Shown piece by piece: positions 11,301-22,800 of a stretch of 64,000 bases of DNA (position 1 is its first letter; each line of letters opens with the position of its first letter). The translations under genes and the position numbers were made by a program. Origin of the DNA: Talpa occidentalis (Eukaryota; Chordata; Mammalia; Eulipotyphla; Talpidae); contig NW_023601322.1 in NCBI RefSeq assembly GCF_014898055.3, positions 69,530,740-69,594,739 of the forward strand, in the 5' to 3' direction. The notes beneath the pieces were generated by a model. The model was not told the origin of the DNA. It was given only the letters and a program-made list of their open reading frames with translations, and did no database searches.

Positions 11301-12273
11301 GAGCAGTGGGAGAGTCAGGAGAGGTCTGCTGTACCCTGTGTGTTGCTCCCTGGCCGGGGATCAAACTTGTGCTGTGGTAGCTGAGGTTAGCTTCATAGTT
11401 CAGTGCTTAACCCCTTGCGCCACCAGGGGAGGCACTGATTTACAACTCTTTAAGAGATGACCCTATATAGTGCCAGTCAGCATTCAAATTATGTTATAAT
11501 CACAGATGGAATGTCATACATATAGCAATGAAAATAAGCTTTTTACAATTTCACTTAATATATATTTTTTTTTTTTTTTTATAGAGGCATGTTTATTTCT
11601 TTATTTATTTGTTTTGTTTGTTTGTTCTGTTTACACATGCACTGGGTACAGTCAGAAGCGCGGGAGGGTGAGAGAATTCACCAGAGCCAGAGCGGGGAGC
11701 AGAGCAGGCAGAAGGACCGAAGTACACTGCTGAGGGGAGCAGCGGGCGGCAGGAGAGGTCTGCGCGCCATGTGGGACCCTCCTCCGGTGGCCGGGGAGCA
11801 GCCGGGGATCGAACCGGCGCCGCAGAGGCCGCGGGCAGCTTCGTAACCCAGCGCTCAACCGCTGCGCCACCGGGGAGGCCCTACAATTTCACTTAACTGT
11901 GTAAATTTAGTAAACACAATGGTGAGCAAAAGAAGCCAAGGCACCAAAAACACATGAACAGTTGGAAACCAGGCAAAACCAATCTGTCATGTTAGAAATC
12001 AAGATACTGATTTCCTTGGGATGATGGTGATTAGAGGCAGGATCTGGGGAGCTAGTAATATTTGGGTCCTTTTATCTGGAGCCTGGTTACAGTGTCTGGT
12101 TTCATGAATTTCAATCTGTGAAATTCATTCAACTGTAAATCTTTGTTGGCATGAAGTTTTCTGTATGTTATACTTTAATAAAATCTTTATTGCCAAAAAT
12201 TACATACAAATGGCTACCAAGTAAATGAAAACTACAAATGAGGTACCACTTCATACCCATGAGGATAGCTATA

Positions 12274-12305
<32 letters not shown>

Positions 12306-13774
12306 TAATGGGAAATAACAAGAGTTGGTAAGGATGAAGAGAAATTAGATATTTGTCCATTGTTGGTGCAGCCACTGTGGAAATCAATTGGACAAAAGTT
12401 AAAAGTAGAATTACCATATGCTCCAGGGATGCCACTCTCAGATATACAACCAAAAATAATTGAAGTATGTAAGCAAATACCTGTACATGAATGTTCATAG
12501 CAGTACTAGTCACATAACCAAAAGACGGAAACATGCAAATGTTCATTAACTGATGTATAGATAAACAATGAAATTTTCATCCACAAAAACCGTGCTACAA
12601 CATGAATGAACCTCATAAATAGTATGTTAGGCTAAAGAAACCAGATACAAAAGAGAAATTTTATGATTCCTTTTATATGAAATATTTAGAATAAATAAAT
12701 CTATACATACAGAAAGCAGATTAGTGATTTACAGAGTCTAGGGGGAGGAGAGAATGGGAAGTGACTGTTTAGTGGGTCTGGGGTTCTGGGAATGATAAAA
12801 ATGTATTGGAGTGATATAGAAGTGATGGTTGTACACCATGGTGAATCTGTTCTGTCCAGATTATCACAACTGTAGACTCTCCAAGTCTAGCTAGGTTCTT
12901 TCTGTTCATACTTTTTCCTAAAGATCTTTTCTGCCACCCCAAAACCTTGCTGCCCAAAGTTTAATCAGGAATTCCCCCACCCTGTTCATACTTGGTACTC
13001 CTAGACAGCTACCCTGATCTTAATGAGACTCACCTGGTCTCTCTATTGCTACAGGGGATCCCCTCCCCACAGAGGGCCGGTTCATGAACAGCTGTATCCA
13101 GGCCAGGAAGAAGTGCCAGGCTGATACCACTTGTGGAGCTGCCTACCACCATCTGAATTCCTGCATCTCTAATAACAGCACCCCATTGTCCCCAGAGGAG
13201 CCGTCTGTCCCTGCAGACTGCCTAGAGACAGCACAGCGCATCAGGAATAGCTCTCTGATGAGCTGCACATGTCACCGGCGCATGAAGAATCAAGCTGTCT
13301 GCCTGGACATCTATTGGACTGTTCACCATGCCCGCAGCGTTGGTGAGGCCCCCATCCTAGAGAGGACTAAGTTGGGGAAGATGACTTCTAGGGGTTATAT
13401 TCTAATCTTGCAGGATATGGACCACATGGTAAATTCTGACAGGAGTGATAATGAAACTTTGCATTTGACATCAGTAAGAAGTGGGGAAAAAAATGGCAGG
13501 ATCCTTTTGGGCCCCTATAACAGTACCCTCACTTCTCCTGACATTCAACTTTCATACCTAAAAACATGTGGCTTTCTCCTGGCAAAGCTCTAAGCCAAGT
13601 TGAGACCCAACCTGGGGAGTTTCTGAACAGAAGGGTATGGAGAGGAGATGGAGGAAAGCATCTGAACCTGTAGAAAAAGTTCCAAGTACTGTGTAATCTT
13701 TAAGTTCTGAGAAATTGGGCAGTGACATTCCAGTCCAGCCTGTAACAGAAAGGAAATTCATTAATCAGACAAAA

Positions 13775-13830
<56 letters not shown>

Positions 13831-16800
13831 CAAGAGCCAAAGAGAGGAGCTTCCTTTGACTCTTGCTATAGAAAACTGCCTCTATTAACCAGCTTTCACT
13901 GGGCCATGCTGCAGTAACTAAACAGTAACTTATAAAACAAAGGTTTCCTTCTTGCTCATGTTCCATATTGGCTGTTTCATATGTCTTCTTCATTCATGGA
14001 TCCAGGCTGAGAGTGAAGTCTCTTTCTGGGATGTTTCCTTCTCATGGCAAAGGGTACAATAGCAGTACCATATACCTGATGACTTCAAAAGCTTTTCCTG
14101 AGATATGATATATGAGGCTTTTGCTCACATTTCATTGACAAAGCAAATCACTGGTCAAGCCTGGTAATGGTGTTGGCAGGGAGTGTGTGCCGCTCCCACG
14201 GGAGACATTGAAAAGTACATGGCAGTAAGTAAGGATATAGACTCATTGAAAATGATAATACAACTAGTATAGTCCCCCCCTTGGTCAAAACATTCATTTT
14301 CCTCTCTGTCATAAGCAAAATACCCCTACCCATTTTCCAAGAAAGAAGCCCTCGGAGTTATATCCGTGATGACATCAGGTTCCAACTCTAGGATCTTATG
14401 ATAATTTCTCTGTCAGGTCTGGATACAGAAATCCTCTTGATCTAGAAACTGATGGACTAGAATGACAAGTCCTCTGCCTCCCATGCATACTCAATAAACC
14501 TTAATGGAATAGGGACAAGAGAAATACAACATGATCAAGGTAGAAAGGGGAGGCACCCAGCAGACTGATAGCAATTTTGAAGTCCCGCTTCACAAATGTT
14601 GCAAGGGGGAAAAGGGCCATTTTCCCTAAGCAAGGATTGTTCTTTAATAAGACCCAGTGTTGGCTCCATGAGAATCAGTACTCTATACGTTGTTCTCCAG
14701 GATCTAAGCCCATCCCTCTGGAGGAGCCTTCCTTTCCCATTCATTTCTTTGGCTCTGTCTGGAAAGGGCTGTAAGAATGTAATCTCCTTAGGAATTGAGC
14801 AGCATCCTCAGCTTGCTTCCCACCTACTTAAGGAATATTGGAGCATTTTCAGTCTTAAGTCACAGTCTTTTTCCCCCCTGAGCACTTTTGTCCAACAGGC
14901 AGGATTTATTAGATACCATCTTAATCAATGAGAGATTTCCACAAAGGGCACAAGAGCCACATACTTGATTTGGTCTTTGCTCTGAGGCTGAGTTGTATTG
15001 ACTTTATTTATCAAAGAATTTTTCATTTTTATCTTTTGCCATTTGAGTATGAGAAGTAGTTGCATCTTTTAATCCTGCAAGTGCTGAAGTTTCAGAATTC
15101 CCTTTTCTGTTTCCTTCTGATTTGCGAGCTGACCAATTCTCTGAGCTTTCGTCTTTTTGGTAGTACTTTGCCAAATGCAGCCAGGAATGGTCAAGAGAAA
15201 CTAGTAGCCTGCTTCTCAGATTCTTCTCCCTAAGGCACAATTCATTCAGTACATCATCTCACTTCCAAATAATTACAGGCAACAATTTTACCAAATGTTT
15301 TGCCACTGCATAATGAAAGCTGCTTTTCAGCCCCCAGTAACAGCTTATTTACCACCTACTGCTTAGTCCCAAAGCCAATACTATACATTGTAGATTGTTT
15401 TCTTGCTTTTCAGCCTGCTGCTCCACTTGTAAATATGATTGCATTTCAAAATAAGAATTTGCTAGGTTCTAATAAGAATGTGCTGCAGTAACAACAACCC
15501 AACCCGCATGCTCTGACTTTCATAAAAGAAAATATATTCTTGCTCCTGTTACACATCTACTGCTGGCTTTCAGTAGTTGGCTTTGTCTTTACTGTACCTG
15601 TCCTCTTCAACTAGGGATCTGGACTGGTAGTGGTAAAAGAGCTACAGCAGAATCCTGTGATGGTACTTAAAGCATCTGCTCAGTTGTGATTTGTGTTACA
15701 TGACTGAGTCTGACATGTGTGGGAAAGCACACTGCTTTCAGAGAGCGTAAGAGTCAATGGCAACAGGGGGGCTGTATAACCCTCCAGCAGGGTAGCTAGC
15801 AAATAATTGGAAACAGTAATGCAATTTAATATACACCTTGTCCCCTGCTAACACTTCATCCTAATTGCTTTTCTTTTAGAACTTCCCCTGAGGTATCTTC
15901 CTGGCTCCTCTTCCCCCGGCCCCCACTCACTTTGGGAGCTTCCAGGTCTTCCCAAATATATAAACCACCCTCTCCTGTTTGCCTGATATCATCCATATTC
16001 CTTCCCTCCTAAAGATATATTCACAAAGGCTTACTGGGTTGCAAATCTACAAGCTCACGTGTCTTGCCTCTATTTTTCTCAAGACTTATCAACCAACAAC
16101 CAATAAGCACCTACTTTGTGTGAACTATGCAGTGAATTTATAAGACCACGTGAGTCTTGTAGGAGCCCATACCCTATGGGGTAACTGAGAGATGTGTTTC
16201 CTTTTATGTCATTGTCTCTTTTCTGTCTCTGCTTTTCTCAGTCAGGTCCAGTTTGGGATCTGACCTCATTTCCACTAGAGCAGAGTCCACCACGGCCCTT
16301 TCCTCAAGAGCAAGAGGAAACAAGATAGCATCCTCTTGCCTGCTTATGTCCTCACAGGCAATATGTCTAAGTGGCGAGGAGCAGAGACTGGGATAATAGT
16401 TCAGGTTTTAAATCCCAGCTCTACTTCTTGTTAGCTTATGTGAACCTGAGCAAGTAACTTCACTTATCCTGTGTTTCTTCTTTTTTATCCAAAGGCTTTT
16501 AGCAGGATTAAATGAGATTGGGGACACACACACACACACACACATACACACATATATGTATATGTATTTTTTTTTTAGATTTATTTATTTATACAAGCAC
16601 TGGGTACAGTCAGAAGTGCAGGAGGGTGAGAGAATTCATCAGAGCCAGATCAGGTTGCAGAACAGGCAGATGGAGCGAAGACACTGCTGAGGGGAGCAGC
16701 GGGCGAGGCAGGAGAAGTCTGCTGCATCATGTGGGGTTCTCCCTGGTCAGCGGGGAATCGAACCTCTGCAGACAGCTTCGCAGCATGGTGCTCAACTGCT

Positions 16801-19800
16801 ATGCCACCGGGAAGGCCCTATGTATTTGTATTTTTAAAATTAATTCACTTATTCCGTAGTGCCCATCATTAAATGAGGTTGGTAATATATATGTGAAATA
16901 TATGTGTATATATAGAGGGTTTTTTCCCAATTACTTCAGTTATACCATATTGCCTAGCATAGCAGTATGCTCACAAATGGTAAAGGGTAGCTTTGTTATT
17001 CTTATCATTAAGCCCAAGCCAAGCCTAAGTACTCTTATGTTCCAGCTTCTTTTACCTTTGCACAGCTTGCAGGTAGAGATTATGGTTTTTGCTTTTCTTC
17101 ATGGGGTTTGAGGTCTGCCCAGCAGCTTCAGCTCATCTTGCTCCCACCCTTAGCTTGGTCCTCAGGATTCTAGTGCTCTCCACCTTGTCCCTAGGTGACT
17201 ATGAACTGGATATCTCCCCCTATGAAGATACAGTGACCAGAAAACCCTGGAAAATGAACCTCAGCAAATTGAATATGCTCAAACCAGGTGTGGAGGGCTG
17301 GCTGCGGCTGGGAAGTGGGGGTTGGGGCTGGGTCCTGAGGGAGGGTGGCTGCAAGGGAACACAAGTGGGAGATTTGGGGGAAGAGTTCTTGCCTATCAGG
17401 TAACTAAAGTTGTGCTGGGTCAGGATGAGAGTCTGAGCTGTGAACATGGTCTGTCTCACAAGTCAGCAAGGAGCAAGATTGTTAGGAAGCCACTCTAACA
17501 GGGCTAAGTAGGACTCCCAGGTCCAAAAGGTGGGTCTCTATAAAGGCATGGATGGGAGTGGCTGCAGTTCCAGAAAAAAAAAAAAAAGTGCCAAAATGGA
17601 GCATTTAGCCTTGTTCAAGGCAGCTAAGAAAATAGCTTTTTGTCCCTGAAGACTAGGAAATTGCTTGTTTTCAGGGATTCTAATGAGATGGGTGAGGTAT
17701 TGGGCGGGGAATATGGGAAGAGAATATAAGTCCTCAGGGGTGACTCAGGGCAGGGAGCCATCTGTCTGGCAAGGACCTTGATGCATGTTCTTCAGGAAAG
17801 TAAGGCTATTGCATTAGTTAGAAAGGAACACACACACACACAAACACAAACACACAAACATTTTTTGAGAATGATGTGAGCTTTGAGCTCTATATATTAG
17901 AATTTTTTTTAAGATTTATTTATTTATTTATAAAAGCACTGGACACAGTCAGAAGCATGGAAGGGTGAGAGAATTCACCAGAGCCAGAGTGGGGAACAGA
18001 ACAGGCAGACTGATGAAACACACTACTGAGGGGAGCAGCGGGCAGCAGGAGAGGTCTGCGTGCCATGTGGGACCCTCCCCTGAGGCCGGGCATCGAACTG
18101 GCGCTGCAGAGGCTGCGGGCAGCTTTGCAGCTCAGTGCTCAACCACTGCCCCACCAGGGGAGGCCCTATATGTTAGAATTTTGAGAGAAGAACAATAGAA
18201 ATCGTTACAAACAAACTCATAATTTCAAGGAATAGGTGAATAGGCTGTTCTAGTTACTCCATTGTTCTGACTAATGTAATATTCTGTAATAGGAATAACA
18301 CTGTAATTTCACAAGACTAAGTATGGGAAATTTTTATGCATGCATCAGTCAATGAAAGACAGGAAGGTTCCCACCCATCACAATCCTTAAATTAGAGGGT
18401 TCCTGGGGAAACTGGGCTCCAGTTCGCAGAGAGGATTGGTGACTTGGTGCCCCTCTCCCTTCAGACTCGGATCTTTGCCTCAAGTTCGCCATGCTATGCA
18501 CTCTTAATGACAAATGTGACCGGCTGCGCAAGGCCTATGCAGAGGCGTGTTCCGGGTCCCGCTGTCAGCGCCACTCCTGCTTGCGACAGTTACGCACCTT
18601 CTTTGAAAAGGCCCCGGAGCATCTCGCAGAGGGGCTACTGCTGTGCCCTTGTGTGCCTGCAGACCAGAGCTGCGGCCAGCGCCGGCGCAACACCATCGCC
18701 CCCGGCTGCGCGCTACCCTCCAGCGTCCCCAACTGCCTAGATCTGCGTGGCCTCTGCCTCTCTGACTCACTGTGCAGGTGCCAGAGCTGGGTGTGGGCGG
18801 CAGGGGTGGGCAGGGGTAGTGCGCAGCACTCCTTCCAGACTACCTTCCTGGGTCAGATCTCCTCCACTCCCAGGATCATGGACTGACTTCTCTACATAGC
18901 AACTCTAATATTTTCTGAAACTTCTCAAAAATTATAGTTTCTTTCCTTTGTTTAAAATTTCAGAAAATATAAAACTGTATGAAAAAATGCCACTCAGAAC
19001 CCATCCCCTGAAGATCATCTATCATATTTGGGGGCTAATTTCCTTCCAGCCTTTTTATTTATTTTTTTAAAAAAATTTTTTTAATAGAGGCATGTTTTAT
19101 TTATTTATTTATTTGTTTGTTTGTTTTGTTTATACATACACTGGGTACAGTCAGAAGCGTGGGAGGGTGAGAGAATTCACCAGAGCCAGAGCAGGGAGCA
19201 GAGCAGGCAGAAGGACCGAAATACACTGCTGAGGGGAGCAGCGGGCGGCAGGAGAGGTCTGCGCGCCATGTGGGACCCTCCTCCGGTGGCCGGGGAGCAG
19301 CAGGGGATCGAACCGTAGCCAGCATAGGCCGCGGGCAGCTTTGCAACCCAGCGCTCAACCGCGGGCAGCTTTGCAACCCAGCGCTCAACCGCTGCGCCAC
19401 CGGGGAGGCCCCATCCTTCCAGCCTTTTTAATACACAGATGAACAAAGTTAGACATTCAGTGAATATATTTGTATCTTACTTTAAAAAAAAAATTTTAAA
19501 GATTTATTTATTCATGCATAGGAGAACCAGCATACAGGCCAGATGTGTGGGAGCGTGAGAGGATTCACCAGAGACAGAGCGGGGAACAGAACAGGCAGAT
19601 TGACTGAAATACACTGCTGAGGGGAGCAGTGGGGGAGACAGGAGAGTTCTGCCATGCCATGTGGATTTCTCCCCAGCTGGCCAGGATCGAACCCGCACTG
19701 CAGAGGCTGCAGACAGCTTCACGGCGCTCCGCCCAACCGCCTGCGCCACCAGGATGGCTTGTGACTTAGTACATATCCCATGAGCATATTTCCATGGAGG

Positions 19801-22800
19801 TAGGATGGGCTCTGATGTGAATTTAAAAAAATAGAAACTTAAGGGGCCTTCCTGGTGGCGCAGGGGGTTAAGTGTCAGCACTTTGAAGCTATCCACAGCC
19901 ACTGCAGGACGAGTTCTATCCCTGGCTGTCCAAGGAGGTGACCCACATAGCTCAGCAGACCTCTCCTGTTTTGACTGCTGGTCCCCTCAGCAGTGTATTT
20001 CAGTCCATCTGCCTGTTCTGTTTCCCACTCTGTCTCTGGTGAATTCTCTCACCTCCTGTACCTCTTGCCTGCACCCAGCTCTTGTATGCATACATAAATA
20101 AATTTTTTTTTTAAAAAAGACGCAAACTTAAAGCCTGGTTTATATGACCTGGAGCCCTTCACTTAATCTAAAATTCTATCACTTAATCTAAGGTTCCACT
20201 TTCCTCTGTGCAAACGGGAATAATAATGTAGATCTCGTTAGATTCCAGTGAGAGTAAATTACGTAATTTGTGGAGAGTGCTTAGCTTCCTGGTGCAGAGT
20301 AAGTACTCAATGAAAGGTGGTGCTTATTTTGTCATTTACTGTCCTTTGACAGATTGATTTTTTTTGTGTGTGTGTTTATTTTTATTTTATATATTTTTTA
20401 CATCATTTTTCTTTTTTTTTTTTTTTCCGCTTTTTTTTTTTTTTTTAAAGATTTTTATTGATTGATACATACAAGCACTGGGTATAGTCAGAAGCGCAGG
20501 AGGGTGAGAGAATTCACCAGAGCCAGAGCGGGGAGCAGAGCAGGCAGAAGGACCCAGGTACACTGCTGAGGGGAGCAGTGGGCGGCAGGAGAGGTCTGCG
20601 CACCATGTGGGACCCTCCTCTGGTGGCCGGGGAGCAGCCGGGGATTGAACCGGTGCTGCAGAGGCTGCGGGCAGCTTTGCAACCCAGCGCTCAACCACTG
20701 CGCCACCAGGGAGGCCCTCATTTTTCATTTTAGAACAATGTATGCATTTTCATCTTGGTTATAGTCCCCATACAATTCCCACTCCCCTTGTTTTGATCCT
20801 ACTCCCTTCTCCTCACCCCCACACCCCCATAGTGTGTCTCTGGTTTATTGTTGCTTGGTTTTTTTTTTCTTTAATTTAAATATTTTATTTTATATAATTC
20901 TTACATCTTTTTTCATCTTTGCACAATGTATGCATTTTCATTTTGGTTATATTCCCCATATAATTGCACCCCCCACCCCTTATTTTGACTCTAGTCCTTC
21001 CTTTTCCCTGCTCCTCCCCGCCCCCTGTAGTGTGTCTCTGGTTTGTAGTTGCTTGTTGATTTTGATTTTTACTTTATTATTATTAGTCTTTTTCCCGGTC
21101 TCTTATTTAGGTTTTCTAAATTCCTGCTACAAGTGAGGCCATCCAGTACTTTTCTTTTTCTTTTTCTTTCTGGCTTATTTCGCTGAGCATGATCCCTTCC
21201 AGCTCCATCCATGTTGCTGCAAATTGCATGAGTTTATTTTTTTGATTGCTGAGTAATATTCTATTGTGCATATATACCACATTTTCTTGATCCAGTCATC
21301 TATTTTTGGGCATTTGGGTTGTTTCCATAGCTTACCTATTGTAAATAGTGCTGCAATAAATATAGGGGTTCAGGTGCCCTTTTGAATTAATGTTTCTGTG
21401 TCCTTTGGGTAAATACCTAGGAGAGGAATTGCTGGGTCATATGGAAGCTCCATCTTTAGCAGATTGAGGAATCTCCACACAGCTCTCCATAGTGGTTGGA
21501 CCAGTTTGCACTCCCACCAGCAGTGCAGGAGAGTTCCTTTTTCTCCACATCCTCACCAACATTTGTTGTTGCTAGTTTTTTTTAACATGTGCCATTCTCA
21601 CTGGTGTAAGATGGTATCTCATTGTAGTTTTGATTTGCATTTCCCTGATTACAAGTGATGTTGAACCTTTTTTCATATGCCTGTTGGCCATTTGCATTTC
21701 CTCTTTGGAGAAGTTTCTTTTTAGCTCTTCTGCCGATTTTTTTTTTGTTGAGTCTCATCAGCTCTGTAGATTTTTGTGATCAGTCCTTTATCATTAGTGT
21801 TGTGTGCAAAAATTTTCTCCCAATTGGTGGGGTGCCTCTTTGTTTTGATTACTGTCTCTTTTGGACAGCTTGATTTTTAAATGCCTACATTATACTCCAT
21901 TTTATGAATGCCCTATACTTTAATCATTCCTCTATTGCTATAAATAATGGTGCAACCTGTATCACTTTTTTTATTCTAATTTAATTGTGCCTTAGGATAT
22001 GTTGTGATAAGTGCCATTACTAAATCAAAAGACATAAAGAATTGCAAGATGTTTGATACTTATTTTCCAAAAAATAGGAAACGCTTATCCTGGCTTTCCT
22101 CTGCCTTTTCAGGAGGAAATACTCACTAACTTGAAGTTACCATCCATTCCAGTAACATTTGTTGATGAGAAATTACACCAACCTTGTTTTGCCACCTGGT
22201 TCTATCACTTAATTCTCTACAACCTTAGAAACCTCAGAGTTGCATTTTCTCCTTCTGTAGATTATCTTAATAATCAATAATTTTCATACCAACACTTACT
22301 GGAATATTTGTTATGGGCTAGTTAAATGGTTAACATGTATTAACTCCTGTAAGAGCCTAAGAAACTCTTCAAGATAAATGCTAATATTTTTATAACTTTC
22401 TCAAGTTCACCCAGGTAATAAATCAGGTTTGTTAATGAGGTTTGAAATGTTTGGAGTAGAGATTTTGGCCTAGAATGTATCCTGCTAACCATTATGCTAC
22501 GCTGCCTCTTGTTTGTAACTCTTACTGTTACTGGTACATAACAGGTGCTTGGCTAGATGAATAGATATTGTCCCTTCCTCAGTTCCCCACTGAATGGGCA
22601 TGACAGAAGTAAACCACCAATCTAACACAAGGTAAAATGTAAGGAGAACTAGACAGCAGAATTATAAACAGGAAAACATGCTCATAATCCTACCTATTGT
22701 AGGATAAGTGTTAATGAGGATTTGTAACACTCATTAAACACTTAATATACAATAGGCATTATACTAATTGCTTTACATGCTTTCTCTAATTTTCTCCTCA

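Larger units (their letters stand above)
8397..13054. other. GFRA3 intron 1
   Basis: It contains a MER5A-like relic (10190-10370), three SINEs (10823-11156, 11171-11435, 11559-11881) and an old L1 3' end (12190-12870). About 8500-10180 shows no recognised gene or young repeat. Confidence 0.85.
13343..17194. other. GFRA3 intron 2
   Basis: It holds a GA microsatellite, old repeat sequence of a class I cannot name (about 13880-14275), about 2 kb with nothing I recognise (14340-16380), a MIR relic, and one SINE at 16571-16818. Confidence 0.8.

Noticed and set aside
12232..12546. 104-residue minus-strand frame with a leucine run
   Set aside because: Antisense to an old L1 3' end; the leucine run comes from a TAA/TTA microsatellite.
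13881..14275. Named transposon family for this stretch
   Set aside because: It looks like an old mammalian repeat (TTTCATTGACAAAGCAAATC) but I could not assign it to a family with confidence.
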